DNA from: DAOTTY01 sp964451095
GTDB lineage: Bacteria > Chloroflexota > Anaerolineae > Aggregatilineales > Phototrophicaceae
NCBI GenBank assembly: GCA_964451095.1
Contig: CAYVGI010000004.1
Location: 18,886-82,885 of the forward strand
Direction: 5' to 3'
DNA: 64,000 nt
Positions 45,300-53,039 of this stretch are shown here, piece by piece. The notes beneath the pieces are model-generated. The model saw only the letters and a list, made by a program, of their open reading frames with translations. It did no database searches and was not told the DNA's origin. Position numbers and translations under genes: made by a program. Every line of letters starts with the position of its first letter. Position 1 is the first letter of the stretch.

Positions 45300-45861
45300 T
45301 GATCTCATCCATTGTGAAGCGCTGTGCCGCCTGCTGAAAACGCACTGTGCGAATGTCCAGCATCATATACAGCACATCAGCGCGGTAGCGTACATCTTCG
45401 CCGGGCACAGCTTGTGCCAGCAGCCCCATGATGGTCTGTCGCCACCAGATGTGCGCGGGGTGATCTAACCCCAGTCCCCGCGCGTCCGCCTCAACGATCA
45501 GGATATCGCTGTGTCGAGCGACATAGCCTAGCGCCTGCGCCAGGAACCACTTCAGCCGATCCAAAGCAGGTTCGTGAGCGGTGTCGCGCAGGTGTAGCAA
45601 CACCTGAGACTGTAGCTGGCGCATGTCCTCGTCCAGCAGGGCATTACACAGGTCTGCTTTGTTCGCAAAGTGGCGATAGAGCGTGCCCTTGCCCACTCCT
45701 GCCTCGTCTGCAATTGCCGTCATAGACACCGCATCAACACCGTTACGCTCGAACATAGTTTGCGCAGTGTGCAGCAGTAACTCGCGGTTGCGGCGGGCAT
45801 CGGCGCGGGCGGGGGTGTCGTCGTCGCTGGGCATCAGCAACGAGTTATCGTTACGCATCAT
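45259..45861 (-). CDS. TetR/AcrR-family transcriptional regulator
   Basis: 200 residues. N-terminal helix-turn-helix: ELLLHTAQTMFERNGVDAVSMTAIADEAGVGKGTLYRHFANKADL (about 28-72), a textbook TetR DNA-binding domain. The helical C-terminal half would bind a small ligand. It follows galactokinase by 9 bases, and the galactokinase stop TAG is part of its ribosome binding site (TAGGAG). So it is cotranscribed with galactokinase and may regulate that unit or its divergent neighbour. It overlaps the SpoIIM gene tail to tail by 41 bases. Confidence 0.93.
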   Translation of the reverse strand: MMRNDNSLLMPSDDDTPARADARRNRELLLHTAQTMFERNGVDAVSMTAIADEAGVGKGTLYRHFANKADLCNALLDEDMRQLQSQVLLHLRDTAHEPALDRLKWFLAQALGYVARHSDILIVEADARGLGLDHPAHIWWRQTIMGLLAQAVPGEDVRYRADVLYMMLDIRTVRFQQAAQRFTMDEIISGLQATAEQLVA

Positions 45862-45870
45862 GTGTGGCTC

Positions 45871-46947
45871 CTACAGCACCTCTAAACCCGCCACAGGCTC
45901 CACGATGATGACGTTTGCATCGTTTTGGGTGGTTCGCTTGTAGCAGGATGATACGAGCTGGCTGACGGTTTGTGCAGAAATATCCTGCACCAGCGCCACG
46001 GTTAGCTCGCCGCTGCCGCTGCCGGCAGCGCGTGCGCCCAGCACATTGGGCTGTTCCATCACGCAGTTTAGCATGGTATCTGCTTCGTTTGCCGGGATGC
46101 CGTAGTTGTCACGCAGGCTAACGTGGCTGTCATTCATCAGCCGTCCCACCGTGGCAACAGCACCGCTGCGCAGCATCTCTGCCGCCAAAATCGCACGCCC
46201 GTTTTCCGTCAGGATGTGCTTGGCACGGTTGAAGATGTCGTCATCAATGTCGTCACCGTCCTTTTCAAAGCGGCTCATGCTCAGGTCACGCAGGTGGTTC
46301 ACCCGGTAGGAGCGCACCACACTCGCCGTTTCCTCCAGGCGGGACTGCGCAATCTCGCGCATCCGTGCGACATCTGGCACTGCACCTGTTTGCAGCAGCA
46401 GCACCTTCGCGGTGCGCGGCAGCGGGACGACTTCGTAGGAGCGTGCCTGCTCGTCTACCAGCACGCCCTCTCCGGCATGGCTAATGCTCACGCTCAGCAC
46501 GTCGGAAAGCCCGGTGTAATGCTCCAGCCACTCTATCTCTGCATGATGCGCCAATCGTGCGAGGGGTTCCGGCTCGATGCTAAGACCGGATACGGTTGCA
46601 AATGCCGCCATCATGCACATCAGCAGCGCGGCAGAGGCACCCATACCAGCTTTCATGGGGATGTCGCTGGCAATAACGCCCTCCCATCCGCGCAGAGCGT
46701 GCCCGCCGTCGGCAAGTGCCCATGCTGCTGCCTGTACGTATTCACCCCACTGCCCGGGTGTGCGCTGGAAGCTTTTCAGGTCAAATTCTGTTACCTCATC
46801 CATCGCCTCGGAGTACGCAACGACACGGCTGTCATCCCTAGCCCGCAGTGCAACCAGCATATGACGGTTAATGTTCAACGACAGCACATAACCGCCGTTG
46901 TACTCTGTGTGACCGCCAATTAAATTCACGCGCCCTGGTGCACGCAC
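45871..46947 (-). CDS. galK: Galactokinase (GHMP kinase), N-terminally cut by an in-frame TAA
   Basis: ATP-dependent phosphorylation of galactose to galactose 1-phosphate. The 358-residue ORF from a GTG has the galactokinase signature APGRVNLIGGHTEYNGG almost at its start, the GHMP ATP-loop PMKAGMGASAALL (note Met-Gly-Ala rather than LSSS) and the C-terminal GARAAGSGSGE motif 3. The usual 15-25 residues before APGRVN are absent from this ORF. In the same frame upstream (to ATG 47013 or 47043) a well-formed leader is found, but TAA at 46981-46983 interrupts it. The gene is thus a nonsense-mutated allele, a sequencing error, or initiates at GTG 46947, which has no good ribosome binding site. 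A TetR gene follows. GalE is at 59730; no GalT is in view. Confidence 0.82.
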   Translation of the reverse strand: MRAPGRVNLIGGHTEYNGGYVLSLNINRHMLVALRARDDSRVVAYSEAMDEVTEFDLKSFQRTPGQWGEYVQAAAWALADGGHALRGWEGVIASDIPMKAGMGASAALLMCMMAAFATVSGLSIEPEPLARLAHHAEIEWLEHYTGLSDVLSVSISHAGEGVLVDEQARSYEVVPLPRTAKVLLLQTGAVPDVARMREIAQSRLEETASVVRSYRVNHLRDLSMSRFEKDGDDIDDDIFNRAKHILTENGRAILAAEMLRSGAVATVGRLMNDSHVSLRDNYGIPANEADTMLNCVMEQPNVLGARAAGSGSGELTVALVQDISAQTVSQLVSSCYKRTTQNDANVIIVEPVAGLEVL

Positions 46948-47043
46948 GATTGCGGTTGGCGTGTCTCCATAGCGTGACTCTTAGGCTTGTGTCACTTGGT
47001 CTCTTATTGTCATGTAGTCAACTCGCTCCAGTTGCACGGGCAT
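46948..47043 (-). pseudogene. In-frame N-terminal leader of galactokinase containing a TAA stop
   Basis: Reading the galactokinase frame upstream from the GTG at 46947 gives ESRYGDTPTAIV, then TAA (46981-46983), then MTIRDQVTQA from an ATG at 47013 or the longer MPVQLERVDY start at ATG 47043. The ATG at 47013 has GGAG upstream and 47043 has AAGGG. This is what galactokinase N-termini look like (a short helix, then a RYG-like block before APGRVN). A single base change TAA to TAT or TAC would restore one open frame of 380 to 390 residues. Confidence 0.7.
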
Positions 47044-47141
47044 ACCCTTCAATTTCAAACGTGCCATAGTTTAACCTATACAATTGGATGGTGCGACAAA
47101 CCGACCAAGTATAAAGATACACGGGTTTTGTTAGACGCTCA

Positions 47142-47169
47142 TTGACAGAACGGCAGAAGTGAGCATAAG
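47142..47169 (+). promoter_or_regulatory. Sigma-70-type promoter for asparagine synthase
   Basis: TTGACA (47142-47147) and CATAAG (47164-47169) with a 16-base spacer, about 70 bases before the asnB start at 47241. The -35 is perfect and the -10 has four of six consensus bases. Confidence 0.45.
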
Positions 47170-47240
47170 TTATACGCCACAGGAACAGGTTTCGTCTCTG
47201 TGATGGCAAAATTTGGTGGTTTGCAATCAAGTGAGGTCTT

Positions 47241-49181
47241 ATGTGCGGCATTTGCGGCATCCTACACCCACAGCGCCCGGCTTCTGCAAGGCAGTTGCAA
47301 CACATGTGTGCAACCATGCGCCATCGCGGACCGGACGAGGATGGGTTCCTGGTGCAGGGGAACATCGGGCTGGGGATGCGCCGCCTCAAGATCATCGACC
47401 TGAACACGGGCACGCAGCCTATTTACAATGAAACTGGCGACGTCGGCATTGTCTACAACGGGGAAGTTTACAACTTTCAACCGTTGCGCCGCGAGCTTGA
47501 GGCGAAGGGGCACCGCTTTCGTACACAGACGGACACCGAAACCATCGTGCACGCCTACGAAGAATATGGCGATGCGTGCGTAGAAAAGCTGAACGGGATG
47601 TTCGTTTTTGCGTTGTGGGATGCCACCAAGCAACGCTTGCTACTCGCACGTGACCGCGCCGGGCAAAAGCCGCTTTTCTACTTCCATGCGCCAGATGGCA
47701 AGCTCGTTTTTGGTTCCGAGATTAAGGTGCTGCTCGCCTCTGGTGAGGTGCCGCACGAGGTGAACCCGGATGCTGTGTATCACTACCTTTCGACCCAATA
47801 TGTACTCGGTCCGGGAACAATCCTGCAAAGGGTGCAGCAACTCCCCGCCGCACATACCGCCGTTTGGCAGGACGGTCAACTTTCGCTGGCGCGGTACTGG
47901 CAGGCGAGTTACATTCCCAAGCCATCACTGACGCATGATGAGTGGATAGATCGCACCCGCGATACCGTGACTGCCGCTGTTCAGCGGCACCTCGTTAGCG
48001 ATGTGCCAATCGGTGCCTACCTCAGTGGTGGCGTCGATTCGTCCATTGTTGTCGCAATCATGAGCGAACTGGCGAGCGGACGGGTAAATACGTTTTCCAT
48101 CGGTTTTGATGTCGCTGCATACAGCGAAACTGAGCATGCACGGCGCATCGCGCAGCGCTACAACACAAACCATCACGAGTTTATCGTCAGTGCCGCTGAT
48201 GTGACGGACACCATCGCGGATGTCATCTACTTTGCAGACCAACCCCTGGCAGACACATCGCTGATGGCGACATATTTGTTGGCGCAGCACACCCGTGAGC
48301 ATGTCACTGTGGCACTAACGGGCGACGGCGGCGATGAAGCGTTCGCGGGTTACACACGCTACACGCTGGATAAGTTGCTCCGTTACTATCGCTTGCTGCC
48401 ACGTGCCATCCGGTCGCGGCTTGTGCCCACGCTGGCAGCGCTGTTGCCGGAACGTCCTCACGTCCCCACTGACCGGAATGTCGTCGCAGGGGTCAAGCGG
48501 TTGGCACATGCATCATCAACCACGCACAAAGCAAGCATACTGGCGTGGGGGTCATTCTTCACAGAAGCACAAAAGCAAGCGCTGTGTGACCCGGAATGGC
48601 TGTCAACTGTGGAAGCTGTTCCGACGCCACAGCACATTGCCCGCCACTACGATGCCGCCCGCGCTCTGTCTCATATGGATCGCACACTGTACGCAGATTT
48701 TGTTGCTTACTTACAGGATGACCTATTGGTGAAAGCAGACCGTATGGCGATGGCACACGGGCTGGAAACACGCGCACCATTCCTTGACAACGAGGTGCTT
48801 GCGCTGGGGCAAACCATGCCGGAGTCAATGCGAATTCGTGGTAACGTTCAAAAATACGCACTCCGGCAGGCGTTTAAAGAGGCGCTGCCAGCGGAAAATG
48901 TGCGGCGCATCAAGCGCGGGTTCGGGATGCCGATTGCGGCTTGGCTGCGTGGGCACATGCGGCACTCCCTGCAAGAAACCCTCACAGACCACACAACCCG
49001 GCAGCGTGGATACTTCGAGCAGTCCTACATTCAGCAACTACTAACGGAGCACGATGCGGGAATGGTAAACCATGGGCAGCGGTTGTGGGCACTCTACATG
49101 CTGGAAATATGGCATCGCACCGTTTTGGAGCACGATTTCACCAGCAAACCAGTGCTTTTATCCCCAACAAAGCACCAGTGA
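47241..49181 (+). CDS. asnB: Asparagine synthase (glutamine-hydrolysing)
   Basis: 646-residue cytoplasmic amidotransferase. It begins MCGICGI with the N-terminal nucleophile Cys2 of the class II glutaminase domain (about 1-200: RHRGPDEDG, GNIGLGMRRLKIID). The C-terminal synthetase domain holds the PP-loop YLSGGVDSS (SGGVDSS at 262-268) and LTGDGGDEAFAGYTRY. It makes asparagine, or in some clusters amidates a surface glycan or peptide. The neighbours here do not decide between these. Start ATG 47241 follows GTGAGG. It diverges from galactokinase. Confidence 0.95.
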   Translation: MCGICGILHPQRPASARQLQHMCATMRHRGPDEDGFLVQGNIGLGMRRLKIIDLNTGTQPIYNETGDVGIVYNGEVYNFQPLRRELEAKGHRFRTQTDTETIVHAYEEYGDACVEKLNGMFVFALWDATKQRLLLARDRAGQKPLFYFHAPDGKLVFGSEIKVLLASGEVPHEVNPDAVYHYLSTQYVLGPGTILQRVQQLPAAHTAVWQDGQLSLARYWQASYIPKPSLTHDEWIDRTRDTVTAAVQRHLVSDVPIGAYLSGGVDSSIVVAIMSELASGRVNTFSIGFDVAAYSETEHARRIAQRYNTNHHEFIVSAADVTDTIADVIYFADQPLADTSLMATYLLAQHTREHVTVALTGDGGDEAFAGYTRYTLDKLLRYYRLLPRAIRSRLVPTLAALLPERPHVPTDRNVVAGVKRLAHASSTTHKASILAWGSFFTEAQKQALCDPEWLSTVEAVPTPQHIARHYDAARALSHMDRTLYADFVAYLQDDLLVKADRMAMAHGLETRAPFLDNEVLALGQTMPESMRIRGNVQKYALRQAFKEALPAENVRRIKRGFGMPIAAWLRGHMRHSLQETLTDHTTRQRGYFEQSYIQQLLTEHDAGMVNHGQRLWALYMLEIWHRTVLEHDFTSKPVLLSPTKHQ

Positions 49182-49248
49182 GGTGGCAAAAATAACCTGA
49201 TTTTGCAATTTTATAACAAGTTGATAACGGATGTTTTTATTTTGTTAG

Positions 49249-49276
49249 TTGTGCGCCGCGCCAGAAACTGTATAAT
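49249..49276 (+). promoter_or_regulatory. Strong promoter of the small SH3-like secreted protein
   Basis: Perfect -10 TATAAT (49271-49276) with TTGTGC (49249-49254) as -35 and a 16-base spacer. The predicted transcript starts about 70 bases before the ATG at 49353, leaving a leader with a good GAGGAG site. Confidence 0.6.
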
Positions 49277-49352
49277 GTTCATGGATGGAAAAAACCATTC
49301 AAATTATCGTCAAAAAGAGTCGGCTACCGACTCAACTATCGAGGAGCTTTTC

Positions 49353-49781
49353 ATGAGCAACAAACGCTTCATCCTTTTCGTGGCTGTCGCTACTGTAGCA
49401 CTCGCAGCTTTCGCTTTCGCTGGCCTGCCCTACATGCAGTTGGACTTCGCTTCCGCACAGTACGGCTACGGCAGCAACAACGACACCAACACCCGCAAGG
49501 CACCGGTTGACCTGAACGACCCGAACGTTGGTGAAGCAGCACCGGGTGAAGTTCCGGTAACCAACCCTGGCGCGCGCGCAGTCCTGAGCCCCGGCTCTGA
49601 CCTGTACGACGCTCCTGGCGGCAACATCGTAATCCCGGGTTCCGCTAACGGTGGTGGTCAGTACCCGCTGAACGCAACTGACGCAACCGGCGAGTGGTGC
49701 CGTATCACCATCTCCACCGAGTCTGCATGGATCCTCTGCTCCAGCGCAGTTCTGATCGGCGACGGTGGTCTGGGTCAGTAA
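49353..49781 (+). CDS. Small abundant secreted protein with SH3-like domain
   Basis: 142 residues from the ATG at 49353, preceded by GAGGAG. A hydrophobic leader (FILFVAVATVALAAFAFAGL) and likely cleavage near FASAQ give a mature protein of about 105 residues. The N-terminal part is Gly/Asn/Pro-rich. The last ~60 residues look like a bacterial SH3 domain (SDLYDAPGG, then GEWCRITISTESAWILCSS) with two Cys that may form a disulfide. Codon use is extreme: every Asn is AAC, every Ile ATC, Phe TTC, Tyr TAC, Asp GAC, and Gly only GGC or GGT. Together with the consensus promoter and terminator this points to very high expression. Family and function are unknown to me. A cell-wall structural role is plausible. 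Confidence 0.8.
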   Translation: MSNKRFILFVAVATVALAAFAFAGLPYMQLDFASAQYGYGSNNDTNTRKAPVDLNDPNVGEAAPGEVPVTNPGARAVLSPGSDLYDAPGGNIVIPGSANGGGQYPLNATDATGEWCRITISTESAWILCSSAVLIGDGGLGQ

Positions 49782-49816
49782 TCTGACTGACACGCTACAC
49801 TAGCTTAGCAACACCT

Positions 49817-49848
49817 CGGGGTGCCCAACAGGGCGCCCCGTTTTGTTT
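49817..49848 (+). terminator. Rho-independent terminator
   Basis: 10-base stem (49817-49826 / 49831-49840, one T-G wobble) with loop AACA followed by TTTTGTTT. It ends the small SH3-like gene and makes it a self-contained transcription unit. Confidence 0.9.
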
Positions 49849-49930
49849 CCCACATCCGCGCATTGCTCCCTCGCCGTCCATCCGCTAGACTGCCGTGCGA
49901 TTACTGTGACAAGCGGCAGGGCATACACTC

Positions 49931-51466
49931 ATGACTTCTTCTTCTGCGGCGGCAGCACCCAACCAACGCATAGCAGCAGCACTCGCACGACTGGACGTAC
50001 AGGCTCTGCTTGTAATCGTTCTCACCTTCGCCGTTGTGCTTCAAACAACTGCCCCGACCATTTACTACCTTGCGGACAGCACCGAATATGCCCTGGGTGG
50101 CAGGACGCTCGGCATCGTTCACGCGCCGGGATATGCCCTGTACACAATGGTCGCGCACCTATTCACCTATTTGCCACTTGGTGATGTGGGCTACCGTGTA
50201 AACCTGTTGTCTACGCTAACACATGCGCTGGCGACTGGATTCACGTTTGCCATGCTTGCCCGCCTCTTGAATGATCGGCTTGCTGCCCTGGGTGCCGCTC
50301 TAACGCTGGCTTGGTCATTTCGTATTTGGGTAAATGGTGTCGCGGCGGAGGTCTACATGCCACAGCTTGCCGCACTTGCTGCCTGTGGGTGGGCGTTGGT
50401 GGCGATGTATCGCGATGGCGATACGTCCTGGCGGCGGGTCTTGCTGGTAGGTGGGTTGTTCGGGCTTGCTGTCGCGCTGAACCCGACCTCCGCGCTGCTA
50501 GGACCGGGGTTAGCGGTCGCCATGTTACTTGTGCGTGTGCCCATGCCACGAAATGTTGCTGCTGCTGCGTTGGCAGTGGGCGTTGTGCTGGTCACGCTGG
50601 TTTACTTCCCGGTGCGCTACAGTGCAGACCCCGTATACAACGTTGCGGGGATTTACGAAGCGGACGGCGTGCTCTATCCGGTAGACCTGACGACGGCAGA
50701 TGGGATGTGGTGGTTGCTCAGCGGCAAACAGTTCGACTCGCTCTTCTTCGCGGAGGGGTATATCCCTACGTTTGGGCAACTACGTGATGTAGCCGTGGTG
50801 TTTTGGGGGAATTATATTGCGTTTGGGCTAATCTTGGCGGTGCTGGGGTTTGGGTTGATGTTCCAGAAAAATCGGTGGCTGCTGCTGGCGTGGTTTGTCT
50901 TTTGGTTGCCATACACGTACTTCTTCACCACCTACGGCGCAGATGACCGGGACACCATGCTCAGCCCCAGCTTGTGGCTGATGAGCATCCCGATTGCCTA
51001 CAGCCTCGCATGGTTCGGGGAGGGCACGAATCGTGCGGTGCGGGTCATGATTGCACTGCTGCTGCCTGCTGCCATGCTCATCGTCAACTACCGCATCGTG
51101 GATGCCAGTGATACCTACTACATGCGAGAGCGGGCGGTTTTCCTGGCGGAGAACATGCCAGAGGACGCAATTGTGTTCGCGTCCTGGATTGACGCAACCA
51201 TGATGCAGTATATGCAGCATGTGGAGGGGCGACGGGGCGACCTGCACCCGGTGAACCTGTACTACTACGACACCAACAAGTGGTTGCAGTACATTGAATC
51301 GTTGCCTGCGGATTACGAACGTCCGCTGATCTTGCTGGATGAGCTTAGCGATGGCACGCAAGCGGACGTGGAAGCGCTATACACCCTTTCCCCGCTCGCT
51401 TTGGATGACGAAACGGTCACCGAGTTAGAAATTGACCCGGTTCCGCTGGTGATGCAGCGTCGCTAG
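49931..51466 (+). CDS. DUF2723 membrane protein (GT-C-like)
   Basis: 511 residues, about ten to eleven membrane helices. The N-terminal block DSTEYALGGRTLGIVHAPGYALYTMVAHLFTYLP (about 49-82) is the DUF2723 hallmark. Its Asp49 and Glu52 in the first loop resemble the acidic catalytic loop of GT-C enzymes. The C-terminal ~100 residues are soluble (FASWIDATMMQYMQHVEG, LYYYDTNKWLQYIE). It is likely to act on lipid-linked sugars at the membrane exterior, but no activity is proven for this family in general. It lies alone and converges on a small membrane gene with a 4-base overlap (CTAG). Confidence 0.88.
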   Translation: MTSSSAAAAPNQRIAAALARLDVQALLVIVLTFAVVLQTTAPTIYYLADSTEYALGGRTLGIVHAPGYALYTMVAHLFTYLPLGDVGYRVNLLSTLTHALATGFTFAMLARLLNDRLAALGAALTLAWSFRIWVNGVAAEVYMPQLAALAACGWALVAMYRDGDTSWRRVLLVGGLFGLAVALNPTSALLGPGLAVAMLLVRVPMPRNVAAAALAVGVVLVTLVYFPVRYSADPVYNVAGIYEADGVLYPVDLTTADGMWWLLSGKQFDSLFFAEGYIPTFGQLRDVAVVFWGNYIAFGLILAVLGFGLMFQKNRWLLLAWFVFWLPYTYFFTTYGADDRDTMLSPSLWLMSIPIAYSLAWFGEGTNRAVRVMIALLLPAAMLIVNYRIVDASDTYYMRERAVFLAENMPEDAIVFASWIDATMMQYMQHVEGRRGDLHPVNLYYYDTNKWLQYIESLPADYERPLILLDELSDGTQADVEALYTLSPLALDDETVTELEIDPVPLVMQRR

Positions 51467-51897
51467 CCAATTACGCGGCTGAGCACCCACAACATTAGCA
51501 GTCCGCGTGCGCTCCACGCGACAGTTCGTACCCAATTCGACATGACCAGCGCCCGGTGTACGTTGGCATCAAAGTTGTACGATAGAATGTTGTGCTGCGG
51601 CACATTGACGAACACCGTCACTGCCCAGATGACGCCGACCAGCACCAAACCAACAATCAAAACCCAGTAGGGCACATTTTGCGGCGGGCTAATCAGCAGC
51701 AGCAGCGCTGTGCCCGCTTCAATGAACATCGCCGGACCGACGACCAGCGTCACCAGATTAACATGCGCCACCTCATAGTTTGGGAACGCGTCTGGGTTGA
51801 TGCGTGTGTACAGCGGATAGTGCACCACCTGCACAAACCAGATGATGCCGACCATTGCCAGGGTCGCTGCAAGGTTGGAAAGCAAGATGAGTGTCAT
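51463..51897 (-). CDS. Small four-helix membrane protein, function unknown
   Basis: 144 residues from the ATG at 51897. A GTG at 51927 would add ten polar residues and has a possible AGGAG site. Four membrane helices are evident. The first loop has WFVQVVHYPLYTRI with a His-Tyr-Pro motif and the second YEVAHVN, recurring in small integral membrane proteins of unknown role. No transport or enzyme motif is seen. The gene converges on the DUF2723 gene by a 4-base overlap and follows the renalase-like gene after a short gap. Confidence 0.65.
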   Translation of the reverse strand: MTLILLSNLAATLAMVGIIWFVQVVHYPLYTRINPDAFPNYEVAHVNLVTLVVGPAMFIEAGTALLLLISPPQNVPYWVLIVGLVLVGVIWAVTVFVNVPQHNILSYNFDANVHRALVMSNWVRTVAWSARGLLMLWVLSRVIG

Positions 51898-51940
51898 GTT
51901 TGTGTCTTTGCCCTTTTGATACTGCACCGTGCGCTCACTC

Positions 51941-52963
51941 CTACTGATCTTCCCCGCTCACGGGTACCGCAGCAAGCAGTCGCTCTGCTGCCGCCATGCC
52001 GCTTAGTGCCGCGCCTTCCACACGTGCCCCATTAAACGCATCACCCGCGAAGGCGACAGGCGCAGGGTTGTCTGTGAACAGCGTTTTCTCCGAGTGCATC
52101 TGGTTGGGTTGGCTGTAGCGCCAGCGCTGCACCTGATACTCCAGTACCGTTGCATCACCCAGGTATGGGCGGGCAGCGTCGATTAGAGCCTGCGCGACCT
52201 GTGCTTTGTCATCGTCGTAGTGTTCGCGTGTGAAGTCCGGTCCTGCATGGATGGTGACGGCGGGCACGTCGGAAATGCCCTTTTGCTGGTTATCTGCCAG
52301 CCAGCTAATCGGCTCGCCCGGCATAAATACGCCACCCGGCTCCGGCACACGACTCGGTTTGTCCAGCAGGGCGAGCACAGCAAAACACGGGTTGAACGTA
52401 ATTGCCTCTAGCGCCTGTATGACATCATCCGGCAGCGTCACATTGCCAGAGCGCATGAGTGCCAGTGTTTGCTCTGCTGGGGGGGTCATGAGCAGTGCAT
52501 CGGCGGTGTGTGTGTGCGTGGAATCATCGCCCTGCGACTTGACGGTTAGTGACCACCTGCCGTCTTCGCAGTCAATTTGCGTCACCTGTGTACTCAACTG
52601 CACGGGAACACGCTGGGCAAGCGCTTTTGCTGCTTGCGTCATACCCTCCGCGCCGCGATAGCGTGGGTACTTCCCGCTGGATTTCTCGCCCTCTGCGCTA
52701 GGGAAGCCCTTCGACCACTCCGCAATTACGCCTGCGCCAAGCCAATGCTCCACATAGGCGCGGAAGCGCTCATCGCGTACTGTGAAGTATTGGGCACCGT
52801 GGTCGAAGGTCGCGCCACCAAAGCGCCGGGTAGACATGCGACCGCCAACGCCGCGTCCTTTGTCCAGCACGGTCACTTGCTGTCCCGCATCTTGTAATAG
52901 GTTTGCTGCCATCAGTCCGGACATGCCCGCCCCGACGATGAGGCAGGATTTTTGCTCTGTCAT
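51941..52963 (-). CDS. Renalase-like FAD-dependent NAD(P)H/amine oxidoreductase
   Basis: 340 residues. FAD-binding Rossmann motif LIVGAGMSGLMAA (8-20), then VLDKGRGVGGRMSTRR and FDHGAQYFTVRD, the signature of the renalase group. The C-terminal block VAFAGDAFNGARVEGAALSGMAAAERL binds FAD again. Renalase-type enzymes oxidise wrongly reduced NAD(P)H isomers. The substrate here is assumed only from family. No signal peptide, cytoplasmic. It lies between two membrane-protein genes on the same strand without close coupling. Confidence 0.9.
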   Translation of the reverse strand: MTEQKSCLIVGAGMSGLMAANLLQDAGQQVTVLDKGRGVGGRMSTRRFGGATFDHGAQYFTVRDERFRAYVEHWLGAGVIAEWSKGFPSAEGEKSSGKYPRYRGAEGMTQAAKALAQRVPVQLSTQVTQIDCEDGRWSLTVKSQGDDSTHTHTADALLMTPPAEQTLALMRSGNVTLPDDVIQALEAITFNPCFAVLALLDKPSRVPEPGGVFMPGEPISWLADNQQKGISDVPAVTIHAGPDFTREHYDDDKAQVAQALIDAARPYLGDATVLEYQVQRWRYSQPNQMHSEKTLFTDNPAPVAFAGDAFNGARVEGAALSGMAAAERLLAAVPVSGEDQ

Positions 52964-53039
52964 GATGTGTCCATTTATGCTTTCATAGTGTTGGGCAGTC
53001 TAGCACGCATCCATGAGCACGGAATGAACACCCGCTTAC

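Noticed and set aside
46123..46923. 266-residue plus-strand open frame
   Set aside because: Lies antisense to galactokinase, composition is that of a shadow frame, no family features.
47018..47413. 131-residue minus-strand open frame overlapping asnB and the galactokinase leader
   Set aside because: Antisense to the asnB start and in another frame than galactokinase, with no ribosome site and no similarity to a known family.
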